This document shows positions 1 to 11,207 of a stretch of DNA of 64,000 nucleotides, in pieces (the first letter of the stretch is position 1; every line of letters starts with the position of its first letter). The position numbers were made by a program, and so were the translations under genes. The notes under the pieces were generated by a model. That model was not told the origin of the DNA. It made no database searches and was given only the letters and a program-made list of their open reading frames with translations. The stretch is taken from NCBI GenBank assembly GCA_964030475.1, contig CAXIPT010000001.1, positions 5,383,652 through 5,447,651 on the forward strand, given 5' to 3'. This DNA comes from Tethya wilhelma. Taxonomy: Eukaryota > Porifera > Demospongiae > Tethyida > Tethyidae.

Positions 1-1196
1 ATAAACGAATTTGGAAATGGCACGGATCGGGTTTAACTAGTGAAGAACTGTTGGGATTTATACTGATGATGAAGAGTGGTGGACATTTGCCTACTAGGTG
101 AGTAGTTTTGATATTGAAGGGTAGTAAGTGTGGTAAAACAGCTCCTGAAGAATAATCAGAGGTATTCTATGTCTTTGTTCTTTCAGGGAAGTGTACACCG
201 AGGTCCTGAAGATAGCAATGTGTGTTGGCAATGCCAGCAGTGGTGGCACACAATATTCAGCAGCCACGCAGGAGTTATTGAAGCTGATGTGTGAGGACCA
301 TGGGAAAGAGGCTGGACTAGAGGGAATGTACTCTGGTGCATTGTTTGTTGCTTCAAACGAGCCTCAGATTGATGTTCTCTGGAAGAGACTCAATGAAAAT
401 GGAATGGACTTCACTAAAGAGTAGGTTGAATGGTGTTCATCAGTTTTGCCTACAGTCAATTTGCTTGTGTATCAATTTGCCTACAATAGTGGAAGTGACA
501 CAATTATGTAATGTACATGATACACATGTATAATATTGGCAATGTGAAGCATAGAATTATGTGGCTAATCTGGACTAGGTTTCTTGTTATAATACTTGAT
601 ATAATATTAATACTCTTATATAGTATGTGCGTATAAAGTGCTAGCTAGTTAAGAGTACACTGAGGGTTGTGCACCAGTGCCTTATTATTCCAATGTGAGT
701 TTGTTTGTTTGTTTGTTTGTTCACACAGAGGGTCTCAACAGTTATTGGAGTCTTACATCACAGCAATATGTCAAGGCACGGCTAAAAATGCTGTCAATTC
801 TTTCATGTTAAAAGTAGTACCAAAGCTACCATCCTCATCAGTGCACCTGTTTGAAAAGCTACTGGACAAGTGTTATTGGAGCCGTCAGCTCTCGAGGGGA
901 ATCAACACATATACATGTATGATTAGAACTTATCGCATTGCACCCAGTGAAAAGGTATGGCTATAGTAGTAGGTTGGTTTGTAAACATTTTGTAATAGAG
1001 AGCTCTTGCATAATATTGTGCCTACATCATGCAAACTAGGCCTTTACCCTGTTCACTTCACTACTCACTCATTTCTCTGAAAACAATAAAGTTGTCAACC
1101 TTCCATTCTGTTCTAGAATTCTGCGTGGTAAGTATGATTAAAGCAATTTAAAGTACTTCAGTTATCCCCCTCCCCCTTCTCACACACACACACATG

Positions 1197-1234
<38 letters not shown>

Positions 1235-2208
1235 CTGAGGAATTATTCTTCAATCGCCCTCCACTGTGGGTATATTCCAAAATGGCCATGCTTTTCGTTG
1301 GACTTGCTGGTGTTGATGGTTACAATCACCTCATGTCACTCACCAAACAGAGAGCCATTCAAGCCATGCAAAAGACAGCAATCCCCAATCCTATGATATC
1401 ACCGATCAATCCAGCTTCAAGAGGTATGTTGAACCATAGCATAGTGTTTGTGGGCCAAAAACTTGTGTCCTAGCACTGATCATACATTGTATTGTTACAC
1501 ACAATGTCATGTCTTCTCTCTCCCTATACGTATACATAGCTCTTATCAAACAATTCTGGGGGGCTCACCTCTTCTCTCGTCTCCTAAGACGTGCAGTGAA
1601 TGCTAGAAATGCTAACCTGGCCTTTCACCTGTTTGAGGAGATGAAGTCCCTTGGCATTCCTTCTAGAAGAGGCAATTATGTCCTACTACTGAGAGTAGTG
1701 GACAGTCCCGAAGACCTTGATAAATACCTCTCTGTAAGCCAAAGTTTGATCTTGCTAGATAAATATCATTACTTGTTAATGTTTGTCTTTCTCAGATACT
1801 TCTTAAGGAATCAGAGCTCATTGAGCCTGGTGATTGGTTGCTGAGTCATCTTCATGAGGCACTCAACAAGATTTTCAATGGCAAGGGAGATAACCAGCTA
1901 GTACAATTGAGGTACTTACTTTCAATGTATATAATGGAGTGTGTGTAGTGAGTGAGTAGCTACTACATGGTAGTGATATTGCTTGTTCATTCACTACATT
2001 CAGGAGAGACACTGTCAATGATGGAAGAGCTAAAGAACTACTGCTGTTGTCAGCTCACCAGCAAATTGAGTTAGCATTGTTAGGAACATCTCACCAGTAC
2101 TGTTTGGATCACATAGCTAGCTTGGGTCGAAGGGTTAGGGTAGGAGGGCTAGAAAACAGCCAACAGGGAGACTATGGGAGAGTGAGTAAGGAGGAGGTTG
2201 CAATGTAG
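1..2208 (+). CDS. Pentatricopeptide-like protein, 3' part (partial)
   Basis: Seven exons read in one frame with GT-AG junctions: <1-97, 187-420, 729-954, about 1240-1423, 1540-1733, 1796-1911 and 2004-2208, ending at TAG 2206-2208. The 5' end lies outside the window. The protein is helical, and the segment at 1540-1733 (LAFHLFEEMKSLGIPS) looks like the second half of a pentatricopeptide repeat. PPR proteins usually bind organellar RNA, so a mitochondrial RNA-processing role is a guess from the fold only; I cannot match a named animal PPR gene. The acceptor of the fourth exon is uncertain because it follows a (CA)n tract, and the one that keeps frame is a weak CTGAG at 1239. Convergent with the membrane-protein gene that ends at 2637. 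Confidence 0.6.
1183..1230. repeat. (CA)n microsatellite in an intron
   Basis: A CA dinucleotide run with one interruption lies just before an exon of the PPR-like gene and doubles as part of its acceptor tract. Confidence 0.9.
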
Positions 2209-2636
2209 AAAAAACATCTTTTAATTCATGTTTTTGTTGAAACTTTACCACAAGATACATTGATATTACATTCAAAGAATTAATCACCACTTTCAGTTTA
2301 TTGAGCCTATCAAGGTAAACACACCTTGTGAGAGAGTAAGGTGCGTTTTGAAACATTAGGCTAATGTTTGTAAATTTATATCATATGCTAGTGGTAAAAA
2401 TACCCATCCATTTACTCTCAATTATAGTGAAGTGACTGCCACTGAGCACACAGTTTGACTATACATTGAGATTCAAAATCAACACACTAGATCACACACA
2501 CACACAAACACACATGTGATGAGACATGCAACATTGTCCACATAAGAATACCAATGTCAACACACACAATCATACTACTCACTTAAAACGGCAGTGGGGT
2601 TCTTCCCATGAGTCATTCTTTGTCTGTCTAGTGAGA
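2209..2636. other. Convergent 3' intergenic stretch
   Basis: AT-rich DNA between the stop of the PPR-like gene and the stop of the minus-strand membrane protein. It presumably holds both 3' UTRs. I see no further coding signal and no structured repeat apart from a short CA-rich tract near 2496-2515. Confidence 0.5.
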
Positions 2637-3728
2637 TTAGATTTGTTGGGTTGAAAGGAGACTCATATTTTCATACTTGCTTTCCCTCCTAGTCCCAGGA
2701 CCACTGCCATAGTTTACATGGTGTACAGAATGTTGCTGGTTCTTGGCACTGGAACTCTTGTAAAATGGCCACATAATGAGTACACATGCCCAGAAGAGAC
2801 ACGCGGCCAGTCCTCCACTGAACTGCCAGATTCTCCACGCAGGAATAGTTGTCGGCTCAGAGGGACAAGCTGTTCCTGTCAATTCTCCACGACAGATGAT
2901 GTTGATTCCAACTTGGTGAACGACTTGGCCGATGCACACCACAAACAACATGCTCAGTATAGAAGTGAACGTCCCCATCATAGTGCTAGCCACATTGTCA
3001 GAGGACCAAGCGTGCAACAAGGCAGCTAGGTAGACCAGTAGTGCAGATAGAATGGCTCCCCAGTATCCTAAATCGTACGGAAAAGGAAAAGAGTGGGTCC
3101 TTGGCATGAGGTGTACTCCATAAATGAACACCATCCACCCACTAAACGAGAGGAGGACAAACAACAAAACTATCTTTCGAGCAATCCCAGCAAAGCCCAG
3201 AAACCACAGTCGTCGTGGTCTCTCGACCTCGGCACTGTAGAAAGAGATGCTCTCATTGCCCTGTCTGGTGCTCGTCTTGTAGCAGAGAGATAGCATGAGG
3301 ATGATAGTCCAGCAGAGGGTCAGGAGCAGGATCCCTCCAAACATGCACTCATAAGCATGAATGGAACTTTCATCTTGAGTAATGTTGAGGTTAGTTGCAT
3401 TGTAAATGCGTTCACCTGCTTTCAACAGCACACTCCCAGCAGACAAGAAGTAAAACACACTCAGTGCAGCTGATAGAGCTCCAACAATAGCGCTTGCTAT
3501 TCCTGGAAGACCAGCATGGAATACGGAAGAGATGAAGAGCAAAGGACCCCCAACCAAAGTGGCATAGATGTCGTAGTAGACTGCCCCCTTCAAAGGCTTG
3601 CCCTCATTTGATAAAACCACAAGTAGCATCACAAATCCAGCAACATACGTTATCCATCCTGGTAGGAGAAGGAGGATTGGTAGCAATGCCACCTTCCTGG
3701 CCGTTCCATAGAATACTGCAATTGACAT
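2637..3728 (-). CDS. Eight-helix membrane protein with internal duplication (copy A)
   Basis: Single-exon ORF. It is open from an upstream ATG at 3782, but I prefer the ATG at 3728 because the protein then begins MSIAVFYGTARK, matching MPVFYGLARK of the neighbouring paralogue; this gives about 363 residues. Eight strongly hydrophobic segments are visible in two blocks of four. Each block opens with a G-x-ARK-x(4-8)-GW-x2-Y/F motif (about residues 8 and 190) and has a second helix followed by an HAG or HAW motif, so the protein is an internal duplication of a four-helix unit. The C-terminus is Ser-rich and probably cytosolic. I do not recognise the family; channel, transporter or tetraspan-like scaffold are all possible. 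Intronless, unlike most genes here, and tandem with copy B. Confidence 0.8.
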   Translation of the reverse strand: MSIAVFYGTARKVALLPILLLLPGWITYVAGFVMLLVVLSNEGKPLKGAVYYDIYATLVGGPLLFISSVFHAGLPGIASAIVGALSAALSVFYFLSAGSVLLKAGERIYNATNLNITQDESSIHAYECMFGGILLLTLCWTIILMLSLCYKTSTRQGNESISFYSAEVERPRRLWFLGFAGIARKIVLLFVLLSFSGWMVFIYGVHLMPRTHSFPFPYDLGYWGAILSALLVYLAALLHAWSSDNVASTMMGTFTSILSMLFVVCIGQVVHQVGINIICRGELTGTACPSEPTTIPAWRIWQFSGGLAACLFWACVLIMWPFYKSSSAKNQQHSVHHVNYGSGPGTRRESKYENMSLLSTQQI

Positions 3729-3967
3729 CTTGCAATTGTCTTTTGCGCAACAGAATTCTCTTGGTAGTATAATAGTTGTCACATGTGAATAGTTTTGTTA
3801 TAATGAACACAATTAAATCCATTATAAAAGTAACAATAATTATTATTGCATATAAAGGAAAATAACATCATGTATAATGAATTCGAGTAACACACAAAAA
3901 GGCCTCAAAAACAAATAAAACAAATATACAATGTCTCTGTCCAGTTTAATGCAAGAGTTATGCAGTT

Positions 3968-5008
3968 CTACCGTCTGCTAAGGAGGGGCAAAGTCTCATC
4001 ATTGTCCTGCCTGCTGTACGAAGATGTTAGGGTTGAACGTTGAACATGTCCCGAGTGTGTGTGTGTATCCATCTGCTTGTAAAATGGCCACAAAGCAAGA
4101 ACAATTGCCCAGAAAAAGCAGCAGCCCACACCACCACTGAATTGGTAGAGGGTCGACAAAGGAACAGACGAATGAAGAAATGAACAGTTGAATTGCGGTT
4201 GCTGACAGGTATTATAAATTTCTGCACCATTGCCATAGATAACCGATCCCATAAAGATCACAAACAGCATGCTCAGCAGAGCACTTGACACTCCCATAAC
4301 TTTGCTAGCTCCACCCGAACATCCAGCATGTACTAGTGCAGCCAGGAAGAGTAACAAGGTGATCACATTTGCTCCCCAAATATTGATGTCGTGTGGAAAC
4401 TCCGCCAAATCTTCACCCTTGTGAATACCAACTATGTATACACACCAGCCAATTGCTGCAAACACAATTAGAGGAATCACTAATATTCGAGCAATTCCAG
4501 CAAAAATAGATGACGCACTACGAGACCTATGTCCGTCTGTTGATTCATTGTAAAGTTGAATGTACATATCATCCTGACTGTCATCTTTATACTTGTAAAA
4601 CAATGAAAACATTAAAGCCAACGTCCAGCAGAACGAAGCAATGAGAGTACCAACAAATTTGCATGTGTTTTTAGCTTTATCATCAACACTTCCATCATTT
4701 TTGTAAATTGTGAGTCCAACATCGTACAGCACATTACCAGCTGCTATGAAATATATAACACTCACACAGGCAGTGATGGAGCCGACGATTTTGCTGGGTA
4801 AACCTGGTAGTCCAGTGTGTAGCATTGCACACAAGTACAGAATGAAACCACCAACGGCTGTAGCATAAATATCGTACTTCAGTGGGCCTTTTTCAAAATT
4901 TTCAATTAAACTCCATACAAATCCAACAAGATAAGCAATCCAACCGATCAGAAATAGATTTATTGGCACCAAGGCCATCTTTCGGGCAAGACCATAGAAT
5001 ACAGGCAT
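3968..5008 (-). CDS. Eight-helix membrane protein with internal duplication (copy B)
   Basis: Single-exon ORF, open upstream to an ATG at 5065. The ATG at 5008 is preferred because it aligns with copy A (MPVFYGLARKMALVP), giving about 346 residues. It has the same architecture as copy A: two four-helix blocks, each starting with an ARK/ARI...GW...Y motif, with shared signatures DIYAT(A/L)VGG, H(T/A)GLPG and GGVGCCFFWAIVLALWPFYK near the end. A soluble linker of about 30 residues separates the blocks. It lies about 240 bp upstream of copy A on the same strand, so the pair is a local tandem duplication. The two have diverged considerably but keep frame, which argues that both are functional. 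Function unknown. Confidence 0.8.
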   Translation of the reverse strand: MPVFYGLARKMALVPINLFLIGWIAYLVGFVWSLIENFEKGPLKYDIYATAVGGFILYLCAMLHTGLPGLPSKIVGSITACVSVIYFIAAGNVLYDVGLTIYKNDGSVDDKAKNTCKFVGTLIASFCWTLALMFSLFYKYKDDSQDDMYIQLYNESTDGHRSRSASSIFAGIARILVIPLIVFAAIGWCVYIVGIHKGEDLAEFPHDINIWGANVITLLLFLAALVHAGCSGGASKVMGVSSALLSMLFVIFMGSVIYGNGAEIYNTCQQPQFNCSFLHSSVPLSTLYQFSGGVGCCFFWAIVLALWPFYKQMDTHTHSGHVQRSTLTSSYSRQDNDETLPLLSRR

Positions 5009-5148
5009 CTTGAGCACCGAAAATATCCCTTCTTCTCTTGCTTTTGCACAGATAATTAACTTCAATTATCTAATTGTAACTAATTTTCAATTTTCACCCG
5101 CACGCCAGTCACATGATCTGACATCATAGCAACGTCACGATAAAAGGA

Positions 5149-5179
5149 GCCGGCGCGGCCGGCCGGAGGCGCGCGGCGC
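5149..5179. promoter_or_regulatory. GC/CpG-rich block upstream of copy B
   Basis: A run of about 31 bases that is all G or C except one A, rich in CpG and containing GGCCGGCC. It sits 84 bp upstream of the longest ORF start of membrane-protein copy B and about 70 bp past the SS18 stop. Its composition stands out sharply from the AT-rich surroundings. A core-promoter role for copy B is inferred from position. Confidence 0.4.
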
Positions 5180-5250
5180 AAAATGCTAACGACCAGTACC
5201 CAACTCAGACTAAAATTGTTTGATTTGCAGGATACAAGATAAAACAAAAG

Positions 5251-6803
5251 TCAATGCATAGGCATAGGTGGTCCGGGAGGCATCGTAGGAGGAGTCATAG
5301 AAGAAGTCTGAGGGTAGCTAGGAGGCATAACCCCTCCATGTTGAGGTGGGGGAGGCATCATTCCACCAGCATGGGGAGGAGGGGGGTACATTCCTGCACC
5401 CTGCTGCTGCATCCTTCGTGCCTGCTGTGCTTGAATGATTTGCTCCTGGTGCATCCGAAGTAGCTGCTGCTGCTGTCTGCGACGGTCTTCAACAGACATG
5501 CTCATCGGATATCCACCACCTCCTGCAATGGATGAGCCAGCTCCCCTCTGCATTCCATAGTGTCCCGGCTGTCCCTGTGGCCCCCAGCCCATTGACCCCC
5601 CATGAGGATAACCTTTACTCACGCCATATTGAGCTGAATATGAGAGAACAAGATGCACACTGATGATAAGTTATGTTTACTCAAAAAGCAGAGATGAACT
5701 ATCAGATTCTACTATAGTCTAGATACTGGCAAACTTTTATGAGCAAGATCAGAGTGAGATAGGAATTTAGGTAGCTAAGGGCCAGTTCCTTAAAGTTCAA
5801 ATACAAATCTCATGATCAAACATTACATGCAGAGGGTGATTTATACCTGCTGCTGCAGCATCCATGGCTGAGTTAGGAGGAGGCCTCATGGACTGTGAAC
5901 TCGATGTCCAATGCACTTCAGATGAAGCACTAGACTGAGGGGAGCTCATGTTGACTGTTGCCTGAGGTTGTCTCTGGTGTTGCTGGAGTTGAGAGCTCCC
6001 ACTAGCCGTGGAAGGTGGACCAGCTGATGAGGTGTAGGGGGCAGAGGGGGCAGAGGAGTGACTGGGGGTAGTTTGCTGCTGAGGAGAATTGGTTGCCCTC
6101 TGCTGTGACATGTTGCTTCCAGGTGGCTGTACATGAATGAGAGAAAGAGAGAGAGAGAGAGGGTGTGTTTGTGATAGAGCATATACCGATTTATGTAGAA
6201 GGTTGACTTACAGGTAAAACTGATTGCAAGTTAAGGGAAGGATCAGCCAAACTAGCAAGGTAAATCAAATTCCGATGAAGAGTCTGTTGATATCTAAATT
6301 AAAAATAGAGCAAAATACACACACACACACAAATTACTTTTGTAAAAATTAACAACACTATCCTTACGTACTGAATACATTCTGTTGATTTTCCTTTAAC
6401 GTTCATATTCTCCACTAATACCTACAAAAAAGCACCTGATAGTACTACACATACAAATGAGTGTAATCAACACGAATCAACACAAAACCATACCCTTATA
6501 AGCTGAGCATTCTCATCCAACAGCTGAAAGAGAAAAGAAAACAATTAGCCTATTCATATTACAACTAGAGACAAAAAAGGCTGTGCTGATGTCAGCAAAC
6601 AAGTCCAATTCAGTGTGTTCGAACACAGCCTAGTATTAAAGCTATAATTTCAAAACTTTGTTACAACAAAAAGGGAGAAAGGAGATAGATCCTAAAAAAC
6701 ACATAGGCATAGGCATATTATGAGGTGTGTGAGTATATCATACCTTTTGAATGGACTGTGGAGTAGCATCAGTCCTGTTATAAGGAGCAGGCGATGCCGA
6801 CAT
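5251..6803 (-). CDS. SS18: SS18-like BAF chromatin-remodelling subunit (SSXT family)
   Basis: Six exons: 6744-6803, 6494-6523, 6372-6421, 6212-6293, 5847-6126 and 5251-5633. They sum to 885 bases, or 294 residues. The N-terminal SSXT/SNH domain (about residues 8-75) is clear: TPQSIQKLLDENAQLIRVL, then NMNVKGKSTECIQYQQTLH, then RNLIYLASLADPSLNLQSVLP, closely matching vertebrate SS18 and SS18L1. The rest is a low-complexity Q/P/G/M/S-rich tail with GYPHGG, GQPGHYGMQ and MPPPP patches, corresponding to the QPGY domain. Vertebrate SS18 is a nuclear subunit of BAF (SWI/SNF) complexes that binds the BRG1 ATPase through the SNH domain. It is shorter than human SS18 (about 418 residues), and I see one gene, not the SS18/SS18L1 pair. 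Confidence 0.93.
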
Positions 6804-7591
6804 TCTGAGTTGTGTACAAATAGAACACAAAGCTAAAAGGCTTTTTAGCTTTGCTTGAGCTTGCGGTTGGAATTTAAATCTTAACCCTTTAGAAACCGTC
6901 AGGTCAAAGGTCAGATCAAATGTACCTGTGTTGGTGAAGCACGAAAAGCATGAAGATTTCCATGAGAACAGTCGCTATTGGTTGGTAAGTGCAATTAGAA
7001 CGATGCTTTTATGCAACAGCTATCATACAACTATTCACAGACACAAGGGTGTACAATATCACACTCACAGATCTGCTATGGGAAGGGTTGAACTTGAAGT
7101 CCTTTTCCCCCTGCTATAAACACACATACCCACAGGGTAATAGTAATCACCACAGGTGTGAGCACTTTCATTTGGTGTAAACGAGACATTGATCGTAAAC
7201 GGCTGGAGTTGCTAAAGTCTGAGCGAAGAGAAAAACGAAAAAGACCACCCACCATCGGGAATACTGCACGGCACAACTAAATTTTTCTTCATTTTTTAAA
7301 AAAATATCTGTAGCTCTTTGTTGTGTACACATAATTATTATGGTAATAATTGGAAATTCCAATCAATCATAAATATTTTCAATGTCACAGTGATGGAAGA
7401 AGCCAAACACAATGATGTGAAACTGCATTAACAACTGAAAAATTAATGACATTTGCTATGCATAACAGAGCGTATCAGTAAGAATATACAATTTGTGAGA
7501 GAAAAAGAAATTTTGCACTATCCTATGAAGATTCTAAGACAGAGAATTATGTTGACTATAATAACACGGAAGTTGAAACAATAATCTTTGA
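6804..7591. promoter_or_regulatory. SS18 upstream region and TAF4 3' flank
   Basis: Non-coding stretch between the SS18 start and the TAF4 stop. It must contain the SS18 promoter; an inverted CCAAT (CTATTGGTTGG) lies near 6975. Short ORFs here look like chance. The TAF4-proximal half is AT-rich. Confidence 0.4.
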
Positions 7592-8339
7592 TCATTTGAG
7601 AAGAGCCTTGTAGAGAGAAGTTGATTTCCGAGTTTCTCTCTCTTGTTCCATGTAGAAAATAAGATCACGGGAAGTAATATGACGTTTTGGTGCTCTAGTA
7701 GTACTCTGGCAAGAAAATAGGACAAAATGACACTAACTACACAATTCAGAGAGCACTGATTGAGGACTTACAAGAGGTGCAAAAAGGTTTGCTGTGAAGG
7801 AATTAGCAGTAGAGTTTGAAGCAGAAGAGGTAGCAGTAGATGATGCTCCACCACTAGCAGAGGCAACAGAATCAGGAGACGGTCTCTTTCTTCGAGAACC
7901 AATGGCTGCCAATGCAGTCAAGTTAGCAGCTTCATTTCTTAGCCTAGCAGCCTCATCTTGTTGTATCTATGGTGGAGGGAGAGACAAAGGAACTAGAAAT
8001 CACGGGCTAAATTAACTTAAAATGAAAAAAAAAAAAAATGTCAGCAATTCAATAGCATGGAAACCAATCTATGGTGTGCATGCAACAACCTCACCTGCTT
8101 AGCTTCTTCTCTGATCTTTGCAGCCTTCTCAGGATCAGTTCCCTTCGACCTACTCTTCGCCGCTTTCAGCGTTAGCTCATTCTCCCTTTCTTGTTTACGC
8201 TTGCTACAGATACGATCAATAGACTCCAGAATTCTGAGCTGACTTCTGGTCTCAGATCTCAATTGGTAATGATCATCATCCTGGAGAGTGTATGTGTATG
8301 TTCATAGACACAATGTTGTGAAACAAGCAACACACACAA

Positions 8340-8381
<42 letters not shown>

Positions 8382-8888
8382 CAACTTGGATATACCTTTA
8401 ACGTATGCACTCTGTGCTGGCTGATCATGGTGAGTTTCTCCACCACCCCTCTCATCCTCTCTTGTGTTGCATGTGATAAAAGAGTGATATAGTCTTCAGG
8501 TATCTCACTAATACCATGACGTTTTGCTGTAAGGAAAAAAAAGGGCCACATCAAACACAGTAAACTGAGAATAAATTTTTCTGCCATCTTACCAATCACA
8601 GCTACCTTCCTCTTGAGTGGAGGAAGGTTGCAGAATACCTCATCAGTCACTGATCTAGTAGAAGTCTCCCCTACAGTCTGTGGTAGAAAATGAGCCGACT
8701 CTTCCTATAGAGTGGGACAAACAGAGCAATCAGTAGAGTTATGGACGTGAGAAGACAACAATGACCCAACCTGTAGATTGACTCCAACCTCATCCAGGAG
8801 ATCCATTCCGACTTCATCATCCTCACTAGTGAACACACAGTCACAAATGAACTACCATACACTACCTTGTGACACACGCACACACACA

Positions 8889-8931
<43 letters not shown>

Positions 8932-10988
8932 ACGCACGCGCACACACACACACACACACACAAAACCTACTCGTTAGCATCAGCCACATCTTTTCGTTTG
9001 CTCTTTCCTTTCCCCTTGGAAGGTGAAGGCCCGCCAGTAGACGATGAGGATGCTGAACTTCCAGGGACAAGTTTCATGTTAGCAAAGCTAGTTCTACTCA
9101 TCCCCTTGCTGCTTTGAGCACTGGCAGTCCCTTGGGTAGCTCGTAATGCTGCTGCGCTCACTGGTTTTGAAGCGGACGCTGCAAGTACACCAGTGGCTCC
9201 ACGACCACCTCCCATAACTAGTGGAACCTGCTGCTCTTTGACCAATTGCTGTTGTCTCTCGGCAATAGTTTGTGCATTAGCTTGACTTGTGGAAGGGAGT
9301 GAAAGCCCTACTGCAGGGAGTCTACCAGGTGCTGTAGAGTTAGCGGTGCCATTTTGTTGTTGTTGCTGTTGAGACTGCTTCAGTAGCTGCATCTTACGAT
9401 ACTGGTGCATGTAGATGAACTTCTGCTGCTCAGGAGGTAACTTGGCCAACTGTTCAAGGACATTTTTCGGCAATCCCAACATGAGATTAGTAGCAGTGAC
9501 TGAGCTATTAGCAGGCAAAGCTGCCATTGCACTCTGCTGACCAGGCAACTGACTCGAAGTTGAAGAAGACGGAATCACTATAGGCTCACTGCTAGAACCA
9601 CCCTTTGGTGCGGGATTTTGCACCTGAGATTCCAAATTCTTTGTCGGTGTAGGCACTCGATTGTTTGGTTTCACTTGAGTTTGCTGTACAGGAGCACTAG
9701 AGGACGTTGACGGCGACAAAGACGATGTGGAGGACTCAAGTTGAGTCAACTGTGTAGAGAGGGAGGTGTTGGTGTTGGGCTGTTGAGTCTCAGAGACACT
9801 TGGTGCTGGTGATGGTGACGGTTGTGCATTAGTTGATGGTGGCAATTGTTTTTCTGCCAACTGACGTTGAAGGAGTTCTTTCATGATAGCTTGCTGCAGT
9901 TGCAGTCGTGTCTTTAGATGGGGGACACTACTCTGTTGGGCAGGGGAGGGAAAAAACAACAAATAATATTATTTCAGCCTTTATTTTATCAGTAAGCCAC
10001 CCACTGAAAGTAGATAAGACTAGTCATGCCTACACAGGGGGAAGTACCAACAGCAATTCATTAGACCATAGTTCTTTTGATGTTGGGAACAAGAACAACA
10101 TGAGCATGACTGGTTCCAAAGCAATGCATGCACTAAAGGATCCACTAACATAGACTAACCTTGAGAAATGGCAATAAACTAGGCTGGTGTTGGGAGTTGA
10201 GATCATTCTCGATACGCTTGGCAAACTCCTCTTCACTGATCTGACCAGTCTACAGGAATATACACACATGTAACAGAGTTGAACAATGGTACATTATGGG
10301 GAGAGAACAATTATGTGGAATATAAAATAATGTACAGAAACATGAATGACATAGTGTAGTGTGTGACTATGCTTACCACAAGATGTTGGACGTGCATTTG
10401 AATAGCAACCTTCAACTGGGGACCTTTTTGACCAGCCAAAGTTATTAGACTAGTTAAAAACTCTTGCAGTTTCTGTTGTACAGCTAACATCTCTTTGGCA
10501 TTGGGTCCACCCTTCTTGGCCAAGGCTGAAAGAGCCAGTATGTTGGCTTTCTTGTATGCTGATGCCTGTACTTCAGGAGTCAGTTGGGAGCCTAAAGTGC
10601 CTAATTGAGGTACCAGAGCTGACATAGGTGTCAAGGTCTCAGAGAGAGTGTTCCCTGGGTTATGGTCTGTACTGTTTGTTAATCCAGGAACAGAGGTTGT
10701 GCTTGAACCAATTGGGGAAGCTTCTCCCTCAGTCTTTATAGGCCTTGACAACTCCATTAGAGCCACAGGTCTTTCAGTCTCTCCATTCTGACTTTCTGGA
10801 GGATTCTGTTTAGGTGATAAGCTTATTCCATTACTAGAAGCATCAGGGTCTTGTTTTGAAGGTGGGTGAGGTTGAAGGGTGGTATTCAAAGCGTTAGAAA
10901 CAGTAGTCAAAGCCTTTTCTTCGGCTTGTAAGTTTATCTTAGTATCAATAGTAGAGTTTTCTCCACTTTCTGCGCTGTTCTGTGCCAT
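7592..10988 (-). CDS. TAF4: TFIID subunit TAF4
   Basis: Nine exons: 10377-10988, 10160-10249, 8971-9932, 8771-8825, 8593-8704, 8396-8526, 8095-8280, 7772-7966 and 7592-7705. They sum to 2457 bases, or 818 residues, in one frame. The TAFH/NHR1 domain is at about residues 163-250 (KLQEFLTSLITLAGQKGP ... GQISEEEFAKRIENDL ... PSLLPFLK). A Q/S/T-rich middle follows. The C-terminal TAF4 histone-fold region contains VGVNLQEES, LSHATQERMRGVVEKLTMI, SETRSQLRILESIDRI, LKAAKSRSKGTDPEK, ALAAIGSRRKRP and the terminal TSRDLIFYMEQERETRKS. In TFIID, TAF4 pairs with TAF12 through the histone fold and forms part of the core scaffold; TAFH binds activators. Human TAF4 is longer (1085 residues), mostly in the low-complexity N-terminus. 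Divergent from NELFCD. Confidence 0.95.
8339..8380. repeat. (CA)n microsatellite in a TAF4 intron
   Basis: A CA dinucleotide run between TAF4 exons 6 and 7. Confidence 0.9.
8874..8962. repeat. (CA)n microsatellite in a TAF4 intron
   Basis: A nearly 90-bp CA run with ACGC and CATA interruptions between TAF4 exons 3 and 4. On the transcribed minus strand it is (TG)n just downstream of the donor at 8970. Confidence 0.9.
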
Positions 10989-11207
10989 ACTGCACCCATA
11001 ACAGCCGGATTAGAGCAGATTTCCCCCTACCTTCTAACTTAAATTTGACTCCATTACTGGCGACTGATGAGAAGTCACGTTCATTTTATATGTCGGTTTC
11101 ACTTCCGGCCTATTGTCAGTAAATTGTTTGTACACTCTCGTGCACGACTGTGGGAAACACAAATGGACTGGAAAGTACGGGAATTGTAGCATTGTTCTCG
11201 ACAGAGC
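10989..11207. promoter_or_regulatory. Divergent TAF4/NELFCD promoter
   Basis: 219 bp separate the two ATGs on opposite strands, so this must hold both 5' UTRs and a shared or back-to-back promoter. I see no TATA box at a convincing distance from either start. Confidence 0.6.

Noticed and set aside
8671..9117. ORFs with poly His-Thr or Cys-Val
   Set aside because: Translations of the (CA)n tracts in TAF4 introns.
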